From Saccharum officinarum (lineage: Eukaryota; Streptophyta; Magnoliopsida; Poales; Poaceae): DNA of 64,000 nucleotides. Positions 1 through 12,252 of this stretch are shown here, one piece after another (the stretch's first letter is position 1; each line of letters begins with the position of its first letter). A program made the translations under genes and the position numbers. The stretch lies in NCBI GenBank assembly GCA_020631735.1, contig CM036160.1, positions 6,432,407 to 6,496,406 of the forward strand, written 5' to 3'. The notes under the pieces are model-generated. The model made no database searches. It was not told the DNA's origin and saw nothing but the letters and a program-made list of their open reading frames with translations.

Positions 1-489
1 GTGGGCATTTAACGACCCGCACGCCCGCGTCTCTATCTATCTATCTCTCTCCCTCCCTCTCTCTCTAGCATCCAACAACCTGCTCAGTGGCGACCTTCAC
101 CCCGCACCCACGCCCTACCGCCTCCCTGTGCCGGGCTCCTCCCCCCCCCCACCCACACCGATCATGGCAGATCTGGCAAGGTAGGTAGGCTTCCTCCTCG
201 TCCTCAGGATCTCCGAGCTAGGGTTCCGATGAACTCTCCCTCTCATCTTCCCCAACTTTGGTGGGCTTAGAAGGGAAGGTTTGGGGGAGGATGGTCGGCT
301 AGACGGTGGGGATGGTTGGACGGCAGTTAGGGGCCCTAGTGGCGGTGGAGGCGGCCAGACCAGGTCGGGGCGGGGAGCTCCGGCAAGCGGGGGAGGTGGC
401 CGCTGCAGGTGTGCTAGGGCTTGGCCGGCGGTAGGGGGTGAGGACGAGGTACCGGCGAGGAGGAAGAAGCGGGAGGGGGGGCACGCGCG
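1..489. other. GC-rich region, no supported gene
   Basis: The first 100 bases hold a short pyrimidine microsatellite (tctatc and ctctccc repeats). Bases about 240-480 are strongly G-rich on the plus strand, giving glycine/arginine-rich open frames one way and proline-rich frames the other, the usual by-product of biased composition. It resembles the CpG-rich leader of a grass gene, but no splice-consistent coding exon or known domain was recognised. Confidence 0.3.
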
Positions 490-780
490 CGAAGGCTGAA
501 GACAGTCATGCGAGTGAACTTTTTCTTTAGAGGCATGAGTTGTATGGTGGCGTGTTGGAGAGAGCTTTTGTATAAAAGTAGTAGCGAGTGGACTTTTTCT
601 TTTTAGTGTGGCCTGAGCCGTTAGTTGATATAGAAAGTAGTAGCAAGTGGAATATTTTTGTTTCATTGTGGCCAGATGTGTCATGAGGTGGCGTTTTGGT
701 ACATAAAGGATTAGCAAGTGAACATCTTTTTGTTTTGATGAGGCTCAGCGGGTTGGTATAAAAAGTAATAGCAAGCACAT
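490..780. repeat. Imperfect tandem repeat, about 4 copies of 60-85 bp
   Basis: A unit containing a variant of 'gtagtagcaagtgga', then a T-rich tract, 'gtgtggcc' and a 'tataaaa'-like end recurs at about 505-575, 580-640, 642-709 and 709-770. Units differ by substitutions and small indels, so it is an aged minisatellite. No coding role is apparent. Confidence 0.55.
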
Positions 781-786
781 ATGATT

Positions 787-1000
787 TAATGTGCGGGATA
801 CATTTTTCCAGGTTTCATATCTCAATACAGGAAAAACATTTTTTTTGCCTGAAGGAATCCGATGTGGTTTTGAAAATTGAAAATCTTTCTCCATTGTGTT
901 TGGCCTCCTGTTTCCACCACTCGATAGTCAATGTAACAATCTTCATCATAGTTGCCCACATAATAGTCACCACTCAGTTCCCAGCGCTCCCTCCGCCCGC
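787..1000. repeat. Dispersed repeat, 3' flank of vWA pseudogene
   Basis: This segment starts with a variant of 'tgtgggatacattttcc' and ends with text close to 'caatgtaacaatcttcatca ... gcccacata'. The same ordered words recur near 19200-19560, 23120-23290 and 24285-24600. Here it directly follows the stop codon of the minus-strand vWA pseudogene, so it may be that gene's 3' untranslated and downstream DNA, with the other copies being relics of related loci. Confidence 0.5.
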
Positions 1001-1003
1001 ACG

Positions 1004-2447
1004 CTACTGCAAGGCGATCCAAAGACCCTGTGACCGGCTAAGCATGTCCACTGTGGACGGCGTCTGGTACCTGTGGACGAGGCCCGGTGAGCTCTGTTGA
1101 GTCGCCATGTGCAGTGGCACGCTGCCACGAGTGGGAGGTCAGCCCGGACAGGATGTAGGCGTGGCCAGACCCCTTGTACAGCTGCGGGTTAACCACGCGC
1201 TCCTGCATCTCCCGCAGCTCGGTCACCAGCACCTGCGTTTGCTGGTCCCAGGACAGCGACGCGCACAACTCCAGCAGCAGGCGGCGGGCGCCCAGTATCA
1301 AAGCTGCGCGGGTGTAGTCGCCCTCCTCCGCGGCGGCCTGCGCCACGGCCATGTCCTCCGTGGCGTGGACGCGGTGCCACTCGCGCTCCACCTGCAGGGA
1401 CATCCCCGCGCTCACCGGAACTCTGGGTGAGTAGCATCACTAGGTTACCTCCCTCCCGCACCTTCTCTGTGGTGACTGCGTCGCGGTAGGTGCAGCTCAG
1501 CCGGTTGAGTGCAATGGACACGCGTGACGGCGGCACGCACACGGTGATGAGGAAGTCCCTCTCCTTGTCAGCGTAGAGGCAGCCGACGTGGGCGAAGCCG
1601 CCGTGGCCGTCGCTGTCCACTCCCCTGGCTTAGCTGCCAGACATTGTGGACGTGAGCAGCACACCTTGGTCCGTGCACTCGACACTGAGCCGCGTCTCCT
1701 GTGCCACCACAGTAAGGAGGCCGCTGATGCACTGCGCAAAAGCGTCGTGGATCGACCCCACCATGTCGACAAATGAGAAGGTGCCGCTGGACATCTGGGC
1801 GACGGCATGCATCTCCCTAGAGTCGTGGTCCATGCCGAAGCCAAAGGCATGGATCGGGATGTGGTGCTCGCTCCCAGGAAGGATGGAGCACGGGACGAGC
1901 GGTGAGTAGTCTGGCGCCGATCGAGCCGTCCCGCTGCGGGAGGTTGTGGGAGTCCACGCCAGCCATCAGAGAGCAGGATGATGCTACACACCGGGTTCCT
2001 GGCTTGCCTGTCCTCCACCACCCTGGCAGCTTTCCGCAGCCCCTCGGCGATGTTGGTGCCGCCATTGACGATGAGGGAGTCGACAGCCTGCAGGGACTGC
2101 TGCTGTCCGAAGGCGGTCATCTTCGGGAGTGGGAACAGCCTGCAGGCCGACGAGGAGAAGGCGACAACGGTGAGGCAGTCACTAGGGTCATTGTTTTCGA
2201 TCACGAACCTCATGGCACACTTCAGGAGCGCAAGCTTGGGGCCAGACATGCTCCCACTGACGTCGAGCACAATCACCAGATCCAGTGGTGCTCTGGTGCT
2301 CAACCACGCCAGCACATGCGGAGCCTTCAGATGGATCAAGATGGCAAACTGCTCCTGTGCTGCGGACTCCTGAATTGCTGGGAATTCAGTGTATGTCGTG
2401 ATCTCAAGAAAATGAACCCTCATCAATCGGTGATTTCCTTTTCCCAC
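1004..2447 (-). pseudogene. von Willebrand factor A domain protein, pseudogene
   Basis: Read on the minus strand, about 2410-1965 encodes a clear vWA domain: the MIDAS motif DVSGSMSG, then a region with NGGTNIAEGL (the threonine of the metal site) and a strand reading SIILLSDG. The downstream part, spread over other frames, keeps recognisable family segments: MSSGTFSFVD, VVAQETRLSVEC, the ADKERDF motif, an alanine-rich helical segment (EDMAVAQAAAEEGDY) and the C-terminal YQTPS-like end near 1040. These belong to the plant vWA family related to WAV3/EDA40-type proteins, though no RING finger is visible here. Reading is broken after SDG, by further shifts around 1830-2000, by a stop after MSGS near 1630, and by shifts near 1415 and 1080. 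The probable stop lies at 1004-1006. A first exon upstream of 2447 was not identified. Several independent lesions make a functional product unlikely. Confidence 0.75.
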
Positions 2448-2744
2448 CCACCTGCTTCATTTAGCATCCCGTGCTTCAACTAGACTGAAGGATTGAATTA
2501 CTCGACTGGACAGTAACTTCTACAGAATTACCGTTTCGGTTTCTTCTTCGTCGATTAGCCAGTCAGCCACCACTTGATCCAATTGTAGATTTAGAAAGAT
2601 TACTTATTTTCAAAGGAATATTTTTGGACATCTCGGTAATCTCTGCGCCAAGATTGCATATTTTGGGAAAACTGTTTGACAACACGCCCTGACTTGAGTT
2701 TCGCAACACAGTTTTTCAAGTATGGGCATGGGGCATCATTAGTG

Positions 2745-3112
2745 GGCGCGCATGCGTGCTTGTGTGTGTGTGCACATGTGTGCGCGGGTGCGTGTTGTGC
2801 AGGTGTGTGTGTGCGCGTGCGTGTGTGGTGGGGTGCATGTGTGGGCGCGTCTATGTGTGGGGGTGCGTGGATGTGTGCGTGCGTGTGCCTGTGCGTGTGG
2901 GTGCGCGCGTGTGCGTGTGCGTGTTGTGTGTGTGTATTCGGGCGTGTGTGCATGTGGGTGTGGGTGTGCGCGTGTGTGCGTGTTGTCTGTGTGTGCGCGC
3001 GTGTGTACGCGCGTGTGTGCGTGTTGTCTGTGTGTATTCGGGCGTGTGCATGTGTGCGCGCGTGTGTGCGTATGTGTATATGTGCATGTGCATGCGTGTG
3101 TGTATGTGACAT
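2745..3112. repeat. GT-rich microsatellite (TGTGCG type)
   Basis: Almost pure alternating purine-pyrimidine DNA built from tgtg, tgcg and cgcg steps for about 370 bases, interrupted by short words such as 'tattcgggcg' that recur every 70-100 bases. Cysteine/valine-rich and histidine/threonine-rich open frames here are artefacts of the repeat. Such tracts can adopt Z-DNA; that is general knowledge, not shown here. Confidence 0.9.
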
Positions 3113-3450
3113 GTGCAGAAGCTCACCAAGGGAATAACATGATAGCCATGCAGATTCAAACCCTTATTTCCTATGTCCCTAGCACTGCTTGACTTAAGAT
3201 CAATAGTAAACAGCTGACTACCTGTCCGTGGTAGTAGAGGTTTAATCGTGCCTACTACAGGCTGCTCATTCTTCTTATATCACAAGCTGGGACCGTCATG
3301 CGAGGCACAAGAATAACAGTTATGCTATTCCAGCTTCAAGGTTATGTCAAATTCTAAGCTATCACGACACATATGTAATGTTTTACATTTCAGTGTTGGG
3401 TAATAATATTATATTTTCCTTCCTAAATTTATTTGCATCTTGTCTCATCA
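3113..3450. other. Intergenic, nothing recognised
   Basis: AT-rich sequence without a coding frame, repeat end or RNA gene that I can identify. Confidence 0.4.
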
Positions 3451-3454
3451 GCTA

Positions 3455-3905
3455 TGTTGTGTCGCCCGCTGTTGCTATCCCAGCTGGATATTTTGTCCCC
3501 CATGTATCATAATGAAAACGGCATGTATCTGCCAGTGCCACCACCAGGTAACAAGTCTTGCAGCCTGCTATCTTGTGCTAATCTGACTGTCATCTGATGA
3601 TGTTCGAAATTATTTATGATGTGCTGCTCTTGCTATCAGATTTGAATCATGAACTGGCCGGACCATCGGGAAGAAGTCAGGTAATAAACCTTCTCATCAT
3701 GTGTTCACAGCTTTTTCTGTAAGCAAATGACACTCTTTCAAGAGGAAAATTGATTCAATTAACTTAAGTACTGCTACCTTATTCCATTTATTCTGATTCA
3801 TGTTTCATTTATGTCGAACTTGATCAATAATAATTGTTGATCTTATTCGTTTGTTCAGATGGGGCAATCTGGTTCTTCCAGACCAGCCGGGCAGCCACAT
3901 ATATA
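3455..3905 (+). pseudogene. Possible 3' exons of an unidentified gene
   Basis: Three short segments can be joined by GT-AG introns in one frame: a segment ending near 3547 with residues NGMYLPVPPP, a segment 3641-3680 reading about LNHELAGPSGRSQ, and a segment 3859-3905 reading MGQSGSSRPAGQPHI followed by a stop. The proline/serine/glycine-rich text looks like the disordered C-terminus of a plant protein, and the junctions have plausible donors and acceptors. I do not recognise the family and found no upstream exons, so this is probably a gene fragment, and it could be chance. Confidence 0.25.
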
Positions 3906-5600
3906 GAAGCAGAAATTAACAAAAATGTAAGTATGCCTAGCTTGCCCATCATTGGCTTCACCGCAATTTAGACATGATATCTTATATTCTACATATTGTC
4001 CCATGGACTTCCACAGGTTTGCTGCAGTTAATGATGGTGACTTAGGTAAGTAGAGACTAGTGACTAGGAAGGACTCATTTCGTAAAGCTAACCAATCGAA
4101 CCGGATCCAAGAGGACATTAACAGGGAGCGAAGCGCCGAGCTCAATGACTCTGCTCTGTGGCCATATACGATACTGTTAAGTTCAATTTACATATACGAC
4201 ACTGAAATCCATAAATATTATGAAAAATATTTAATCAATATAAAATTTATGGGGCCTAGAAACAGTCTCCCCAAAAATGTCACAACTATCACTATACAGC
4301 GACGTGCATAAATAAGCAACTTTCTTTATCCGACGCTTAGCGTGGCTATTGTTATTTTTAAAATGAAGAAACTAGCTTTACTAATAAATAAATTTTCAGC
4401 TTTTACTACTACAAAATGATTTGAGGTGATAGACCATTTCATCTACAGAGACGATAAAAAAAGTCTGTCTCCAAAAGTATCCAACCTATAAATTCAAACT
4501 GAAACATGCAGCCATGAAAAAGGAAAAAAAGAAAAAGAAGTTCAAAATTGTATGTTTTCTAAGCAAAATATAACCCAAACTCAAATTACAACTCGAGAAC
4601 CACCTTTCAATCCAACTTTCCCGGCATCTAAGGGGCTATTTTCACTAGTACAAAGACACTGGAGGTCAAAATACAATGGTTTCGACCACGGGTGTGAAAA
4701 GGCCAGAAATGGTCCATTCTCACTAGAGGCACTATGGTTTATTGTTACATAGTGAATATTGTGTTTTTATAGACTTGGGTAATGTGGAGAACATCAATTA
4801 ATGCCAATACATTTTCATTAGGTAATGTCAGGTTCTATTCCGTTCATGAAGGTCGAAGGACGCACCATGAGAGTTCTTAGATTCAACCATGCTCAATGAG
4901 CAGTCCTCCTACCAGACTCTCAGTAGGTTTGTTACCGACATGTATCATGAGCATGTATGTACAACATGCAAATACCGTGATCCTATTGTTTTTGTGTAGA
5001 GGTTTACATGTTATGTACATTGTGTGATAAAAGTAAGTACATAGAATATGTGTCTGCATGTGTGTTTGTGTTTGTGTTTTTGTGTTTGTGTCTGCAAGTT
5101 CCTATAGGTTTTCTATCTAGTTATATAGTGTTTAGTCCAATAAGTCTTTCGGCGAAATCAGATGATTTTCGGTTGGGATCGTGTTTTCTGTGATGACTTC
5201 GGTGATTGCCATAACAAGATCGCCGCTGCAGGCGTCAATTTTATCGGCATACGGCCAATTTGTGGCCTTTATCTGCAAGGGGAGGGGTGCTTCTAGGAGC
5301 TCCCTAAAAGGACAGCGATTCCGGGTCATCGATCTCATCGTCGATGGTTGCGGCGAGGATTTGAAGGTCTTGAGGTAATGAATCTGCAGCCTATGTCATA
5401 CTCCACGATGCAACTGTTGATATCTGTTCAGCAATTTCGATGCGTTTTTTGACTGGTTCCGAAGCGTTGGATCTTACGGTATGTCCAATGTTTCGGGATT
5501 GGCCATTGAATTCAGCATAAGGATTGGCCATTCAAATTTTTTCATATATAACTTGGGAATGTACTGTGCCAAGATTTAATATAAGTACCCTTCCTTCGAA
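3906..5600. other. Intergenic, no supported gene
   Basis: AT-rich sequence with only short open frames lacking known motifs. A GTGTTT-type simple repeat lies at about 5060-5095. A CACTA-like word at 4642 (cactagtacaaagac) might be a decayed transposon end but has no partner. Confidence 0.4.
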
Positions 5601-5611
5601 AAAAAGAATAT

Positions 5612-5823
5612 ATGTGGGCCTGTATGTTTGTGTGTAGGCTCGTGTGCATGTCTTGTGTCTGTCTGTGCGCGCACATGTGTTGCGTGTCTTGTGTCTGTGC
5701 GTGGACATTTGTTGTGTGTGCGTGCGTGTGTTGTGCGTGCATGTGCGCACATGTGCATGTGTGTCTGTGTGTGCACGTGTGTGCGGTGGATTGCATGTCT
5801 GGGCGAGTCTATGTGTGGGGGTG
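5612..5823. repeat. GT-rich microsatellite
   Basis: A second tract of tgtgtg, tgcgtg and catgtg words similar in composition to the one at 2.7-3.1 kb, ending directly at the CACTA terminus at 5824. Open frames in it are composition artefacts. Confidence 0.85.
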
Positions 5824-6045
5824 CACTATGCCAGAAAACCTTATCAGTGACGCGTAAAAGACGCGTCGCTGTTTTTGTGTCTGTGATAAGGGCAAATCAG
5901 TGACACGTAAAAACGCGTCACTGATAACCCTCTATCAGCGACGCGTCTAGCCAATACGCGTCACTGATAACCCTCTGTCAGCGATGCGTCTAGCCAATAC
6001 GCATCACTGATAACCCTCTATCAGCGACGCGTCCAACCAATACTT
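5824..6045. mobile_element. CACTA element terminus with subterminal repeats
   Basis: The segment opens with CACTATGCCAGAAAACC and continues into three or four tandem copies of a ~43-bp unit containing 'cagcgacgcgtctagccaat' and 'cactgataaccctc'. A CACTA start followed by dense short direct and inverted subterminal repeats is the signature of En/Spm-type ends, where such repeats bind the element's own DNA-binding protein. No matching opposite end (…ggcatagtg) was found, so this is a truncated or interrupted copy. Confidence 0.65.
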
Positions 6046-6093
6046 TTAGAAAAACAAAAAAAATATAATGATCCCATATACATCTACCATGAT

Positions 6094-6095
<2 letters not shown>

Positions 6096-6139
<44 letters not shown>

Positions 6140-6140
6140 T
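6096..6140. repeat. (TA)n-(CA)n microsatellite
   Basis: About fifteen TA steps followed by several AC steps. Confidence 0.9.
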
Positions 6141-7209
6141 ATCAGACAAGTTCCACCATTTCAACAATCAATTCTTTACAAGCTTTTTAGATACAAGTTA
6201 TACTACAAAATGTGTTCAGTAACAGAATAACAACCCCATAGAACATTCTAATCATCCAACGAGTCAATTCTAATCACACTAGCTACTTAATTACATATCC
6301 TTTGCTTCGAATCACCAAAAGATGAACTAAAACACAAATTGTATGAGACCCTTGTTGATTCTGCAGGAACAGGAACAGATCTGTCATTGTCAACATACTA
6401 GTATTTCCACCTAAAACAAGAAGAAACAGGTCTCAGACATTATAAACTGGGATTCATTGATCAGCGCACTAGAAATAAAAAAAATAAAAACCCAAAACAC
6501 AACTATAAGAACTAACCTGAGCATATAACTGGGATTCATTGAGCTTGACAACCAAACTAGCACAAGACATTGGATTTACAGGTTGGTCAACTTGTGCACT
6601 AACCTGCTACAGGCCCAGATCGAGTTAAGAAATACACAACATATAAAGTCCAAAAAAAAATAGAAGGCAGCTTTTGTGATACCACTAAATTGGCAAAACT
6701 ATTGTAGGTCCTGCAAACATATCACAACCAGCACATCATAATTCCTAGTTTAAATGAGATATCATTGTGCTGTGCTTAGTAGAAGTAGTCTAAACAGGGA
6801 ACAGAAGGTAAAACTAAATTTGTCTAAACATATGGAGAACCTATTAGCATTTCAAAATTTGATACTAAGTAGGTACCAGTGGGGCACTTGTTCGAGCAGG
6901 CAGCAAAGCAGTAACATGAGTCCTGGACAAAGCACCATTTTATGAAATACAAAGGAGAGGACGATCGACAGTAGGTGTATTTGTGTAGAACAAAGTAATA
7001 TGGTGAGAATTAAACTTAACTTTCCAGAAAAACTTTAGTAGCAAACTAATCCAATTTCACTTGAAATGCATGTGCAAGACAAAATTGAGATGCGCAGATC
7101 ACAGTTCCATTGTATCATGAAACAATGGTTTAGTGGTTAAGTATCATGAAACAAAATTGAGATGCTTGAACAGCAACAATTTTTCTCACAGGATAAGTAC
7201 ATCATCAGC
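6141..7209. other. AT-rich intergenic or element-internal DNA
   Basis: No convincing coding region. It may be the interior of the CACTA copy that begins at 5824, into which the 9.5-kb CACTA element was inserted at 7213, but this cannot be shown from the sequence alone. Confidence 0.35.
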
Positions 7210-7220
7210 AATCACTACAA

Positions 7221-7437
7221 CACGTCCTTTAATTAAAGGCATTTTGTTAAAGGCATCTTTCTTAAATTGCCTTAATTTCCTTTTATCTAAAGGCATTCTT
7301 ATGAAAAGGCCTTTAAAACTATGGTTTTTGAAGGCTAATATAAAAAACGCCTTTAATTATCTGAGCATTGGAGGCATTTTTAAAAACGCCTTTAATTATG
7401 TGAGCATTGGAGGCGTTTTTAAAATGCCTTCTATAGT
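7221..7437. repeat. Left subterminal repeat array of CACTA element
   Basis: Multiple direct and inverted copies of 'aaaggcatttt' / 'aaaacgccttt' words, matched by a similar array at the other end of the element. These are the likely binding sites for the element's TNP1-like protein, by analogy with TnpA of En/Spm. Confidence 0.75.
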
Positions 7438-7599
7438 CTTTCGTACGAACATGTAGATCGACTAGTCATCATTTGGGCCTTGCTACCACGGAGAGGCACT
7501 TGGGCCTTGCTACTCAGGCACCGATCGGACCTTCACAAATAAAACATATCGGAGAGACAGAGGAGGTGGCCACGGCTCTACTGTTGCGAATCGTTCCCC

Positions 7600-7870
7600 A
7601 AAATCGCGAGACAGAGGAGGCGGCCACGGCTCGCGACTCAGAGTCACACCGGCTTGAGGAGGACACGCGGGCTCGCGAGCTCGCCGACGAGGAGGCCCTC
7701 CACCACATCCCGGCATAAGGCGGCCGCGAGGGCTCGTGAGCTCACTGACGAGGAGGTCCTCCACTACATCCCGGCCTGAGGCGTCCGCTAGGGCTCGCAA
7801 TTCAGAATCACGCCGGCCTGAGGCGGCCGGCGAGGGCTCGCTGACGAGGAGTTCCTCGCCGATGCCGACC
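7600..7870. repeat. GC-rich imperfect minisatellite in CACTA leader
   Basis: About three imperfect copies of an ~85-bp unit with 'gacgaggaggtcctccacta', 'catcccggcctgaggc' and 'gagggctcg' words. It lies between the left end and the transposase start, in the probable promoter or 5' untranslated leader. Open frames here are not supported as genes. Confidence 0.6.
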
Positions 7871-8677
7871 ATCAGTACCACCACCGCGCCTCCCCCTTCG
7901 CCGAGGTCAGGTTTCTGTGCCCCCGTCGAGGTCACCGACGAGGAGGTCGAGATCCTGAAGGGCTCCTCCACAAGCATCGTTGTTCCCTGCTACGACTGAG
8001 TTCCTACACAAGCATCGCTGTTTCCTGCTACGACTAGTAATCCAGGTATATCCCCATAGCCACCAATCATCTGAATCCTCTATTGAGATGTTGATTGATT
8101 CAAAATGTGTTACCATTTTTTCTATTTGACTTGATCTGTGTTAAATAAACGGTGCTAGTTATCTGTACCGAGATGGAATTTCACTGTGCTTAACTTGTTT
8201 TCTAAGTGCTTACTGCTTGACCGTATCTGCTAGCCTTGCTTGTGACTTCTCCTCAGAAGTCGTAGCCAGCTGGTCATGGGTCGTCTAGTCTGGGGAATAG
8301 TTCGTTTTTTATGCTGTTGCTATGATCGAGTTGCTCCTCCTGTAAATGCAAATTTTATTCCTGTGATGGGCACTAGGTCATGGGTCTGATTAGTGTTGCT
8401 CATATCTGAATGGATGGTCTTGCTCACTCATTGACAGGCAGACACATATGCTTCTTTGCTTCTGTAGAGACCGTTGCACATTTGTACTATTATTATTTGC
8501 CTTGATGCCAGTGTGATGATGATAAGATCTAGCAGGCAGCCTCTCTAGTCTATAGAATTTAGTAAGGAAGAAAAATAGTATTGACATTTGTACTATTAAT
8601 AGGTGTCCTTGTCTTCACCTTTTCAGCACTAGGCAACCTACATTAGCTGTAGAGAGATTTACAGTGTTGCAGCCATC

Positions 8678-11600
8678 ATGGACAACCCGTGGATGAGAGC
8701 ACCTAGGTAATACTAGTTAAAAATTGGTCATGTTTTTTTCCTGTGTCGAGTACAAGTGTTTAGCAAGCTGAATTTTTATCATTGCATCATAGGTGGTCAG
8801 TTGAGTATGATGAAGGCCTTCACAACTTTATAGAATTTGCCTTTGCCACATCAGCCCAACAGAATAGGATACTGTGTCCTTGCCGTGACTGTGGAAATAA
8901 TTATTGGTTAGAGGCAAAAGAAGTCCGGGAACATTTAATTTGCATTGGGTTCATGGATGGATATTCACCATTGTTTCATCATGGCAAGGGCATGTCATCT
9001 GTACCAAGTCCTGGTTTGCGCTCACAATCTGAAGACGACAATGCTAAGATTGATCCAATGGAACAGATGCTAATTGAGGGTTTTGGGATGTATGATGCCC
9101 GTGCTTTAGGGGAAGAAGAGGGATTTGAGGATGAGGATGATATTGATGCTGAAGCATACTACAAGTTAGTCCGTGATGGGAGCCAAGAGTTGTATCCGGG
9201 CTGCAAGACATTCTCGAAGCTGCAATTTCTCATTAGGCTCCTTACCATGAAGAATCGATGGGGGGTGAGCAATGGTTATTTTCATGAGCCCCTGCCTTTA
9301 ATTAAGGACGCACTTCCAGAGGGTGAGGTGTTGCCAAAGAACTTCCATGAAGCAAAGCAATTCGTGAAGGCTATTGGAATTGGTTATCATTGCATTGACG
9401 CTTGCAGAAATGACCGCATATTGTTTAGGAAAGAATATGCCAATGACAACTCGTGTCCAGTGTGTAAATCAAGCAGGTGGAAGAGTGTGAAAGGTGGAGT
9501 TGATGGAAGACGTGTCCATAGAGTTCCTGCAAAGGTGGTTCGACATTTCCCACTAAAGAAGAGGCTCCAAAGGTTATTCATGTCTTCAAAGACTGCGCAT
9601 AACATGAGGTGGCATAGCGAAAGTCGCATGAAAGATGGCTTGCTACGTCATCCGGCTGACTCTCCATCATGGAAGAATTTTGATGCCACGCACCAATGGT
9701 TTAGTTCAGAGGTTAGAAATGTTAGGCTTGGGTTGGCAACAGATGGTTTCAACCCTTTTGGAAACATGAATGTGTCCTATAGTGTATGGCCTATCATCTT
9801 GATCCCATACAACCTTCCTCCATGGGTTTGCATGAAGCAATCAAATTTTATTCTATCTATTCTTATCCCGGGTAAAAGGGCTCCAGGAAAAAACATAGAT
9901 GTCTATATGCAATTAGTGATTGATGATCTCCTTGAATTATGGAAGCCTGGTGTGATGACTTATGATGTATCTTGTAATAAGAAGTTTCGCCTACATGCTG
10001 CACTGCTATGGACAATAAGTGATTGGCTTGGACGGGGAGTACTATCTGGAGAAAGTATAGCAGCATGCTCCCATTGTCTCATGGACACATGTTCACTTCG
10101 GTTGAAACATGGGCACAAGACCTGCTATATGGGACATCGTAGATTCTTAGATGCTAATCACAGGTTTAGATTTCAAGCTAGATTATTTGATGGTACCCAG
10201 GACTTTCGTGAGCCTCCTGTTCAACTTTCAGGGCAGGAAATATCTGAAATGATAAAAGACATGGTAACAGTATTTGGGAAACTATATAAGGATAAGAACA
10301 AGAAGCGAAAGAGGAATGCTGAAGCAGAGGAAGTGAATGAGAATGACTTATCAAAAGTATTCAAAAAGAGGTGTTGCTTATTTCAATTGCCATACTGGAA
10401 GACACTTCTTGTGCGCCACAACATTGATGTCATGCATACAGAGAAAAATGTCTATGGTAATATAGTCAATACATTTCTTGATGTTGACAAGAGATCAAAG
10501 GATAATTTGAATGCTCGCCTTGACCTCCAGGAAATGGGCATACGACCAGATCTTCACCCACAGACAGAGGGGAATAAATCATACATACCTCCTGCACTAT
10601 ATTCTCTTAATTCAGAGGAGAAAAGGATGTTCTGTCAGGTTCTAAAAGATGCAAGGTTTCCTGCTGGATATGCATCCAACTTGTAGAATAAGGTTCTTAT
10701 CGAGGAGAAGAGATTAGTTGGGTTAAAGACTCATGATTGTCATATTATAATGTGTGACCTGCTACCCTTAGCTATTAGCAAAATTTTACCAGATAGAGTT
10801 TCCATGCCGTTGGTTCGTCTTAGCAATTACTTTAAGAAATTATACGCAAAGGTTATTTGTGTTAGTGAGATTGAAAGGTTGGAAGCAGAGATACCTAAGA
10901 TCCTGTGCCAATTAGAAAAGGTTTTTCCTCCTTCTTTCTTTGATATCATGGTCCATTTGACTATCCATCTTGCTACTGAAGTAAGGCTTGCTGGACCAGT
11001 GCATTACCGGAACATGTACCCTATAGAGAGATGTCTATCTAAGTACAAATCCATGGTTACAACTCGCAGCCATCCTGAAGGAGCAATAGCTGAAGGCTAC
11101 CAGTTCAATGAGAGTATGACATTTTGCTCACGGTATTTGCAAAGTACCAGCAATCAACCTTCTGCCTCAGCAAGCCATCTACCATACTTAAAAATAGTTG
11201 GTCTTCCTTTGTCGGGGCCTTCTGCTTGTGAATTGTCCTACATAACTTGTATCCAAGCTCACCGATATGTCTTGATGAATTATCCTCATATTATTCCATT
11301 TGTCGAGTATGTTGGTAACCTCTTCTTTATCCCTTGCATGCTTTCTATATTAGTTACTATATATAGGAGCCTAATTCTCCTTCCATTCTGATGTAGAGAA
11401 CATCTAAATGAGCTATCTACAAATAAACGAAAAAATAAACGTGACATTGAACGTGCCCATCATAGCAGCTTCCATAATTGGTTTTCAGACCATGTAAGTA
11501 CCTATAATATTTCCCACTTCGGATTAGGACACCACATTGTTTTGACATCATTGAATTTTTAGGTTCAAGGGCTGATATCTAGGGGTAATGAGATTTCTAA

Positions 11601-12252
11601 TGAAGTGAGGCTCCTAGCACAGAAGCCTTATATGATGGTCAAAAAGTACAACAGCTACTCTATAAATGGTTACACATTCCACATAAGGGATTATGCTGAA
11701 GGCAAAGCCACTCAATGTGATGCAGTAGCACTTGTAGCAAAAACATCTAGTTTTTCAAGTTCAAAAGATAACAACCCATCTATAGGAGATGTTGCTTATT
11801 ATGGCCGCATAATAGAAATAATTGAATTAAATTACTCAAATACAGGACATGTGGTTTTGTTCAAGTGTGATTGGGTTGACAGTGTACATCAAGGTAGAGG
11901 TGTCCGAAAGAACAAATTTGGGACAACACAAGTGAATTTCAACAACCTACTTAATAGTGGTAACGACGTCTTTGATGAGCCATTCATCTTAGCAACACAA
12001 GCGACCCAAGTTTATTATGTACAAGATCTTGTTGATACGGACTGGCATTCTGTGGTTGATGCAACTCCAAGGGATTATTTTGATATGGGTGTTAGAATTG
12101 ACGACAATGAAGATGAGACCGATTCATATTATACCACTAAACCTCAACCTTTACCAACAGAAAATTTGAGCAATGATATACCTGATCATGATGAGGATGA
12201 AAATTGGATTAGGAATGATATTGTTGGGACCACTGTTGATCTACTAAGGTAA
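8678..12252 (+). pseudogene. CACTA transposase (tnp2/TnpD type), one nonsense codon
   Basis: Four exons fit GT-AG rules in one frame: 8678-8706, 8793-11306, 11397-11493 and 11563-12252, giving about 1,110 codons. Exon 1 begins MDNPWMRAP and runs into the transposase-associated domain with its C/H pattern (CPCRDC … HLICIGFMDGY). The tnp2 core follows, with the family segments LLRHPADSPSW, LATDGFNPFGN, YNLPPWVCMK and GKRAPGKNIDVYMQ. The C-terminal part has the DUF4218-like segment PPSFFDIMVHLTIHLA and the DUF4216-like segment YYGRIIEIIELNY … FKCDW. It would cut and move the element by binding its ends. A TAG at 10684-10686 interrupts an otherwise open exon 2; CAG is the likely ancestral codon. 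The remaining frame is open to the stop, so the lesion may be fairly recent. Confidence 0.88.

Noticed and set aside
115..717. 200-codon minus-strand frame with a proline-rich middle
   Set aside because: Covers a GC-rich block and part of a tandem repeat, and has no recognisable motif or splice context.
2600..3192. Several overlapping open frames rich in Cys/Val or His/Thr on both strands
   Set aside because: They lie entirely in a GT microsatellite; the residue pattern is the translation of the repeat, with no domain.
4642..4760. CACTA-type end at 'cactagtacaaagac'
   Set aside because: No partner end, no subterminal repeats and no target duplication.
5542..5903. Open frames on both strands in the second GT-rich tract
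   Set aside because: Same composition artefact; the frames end where the repeat ends.
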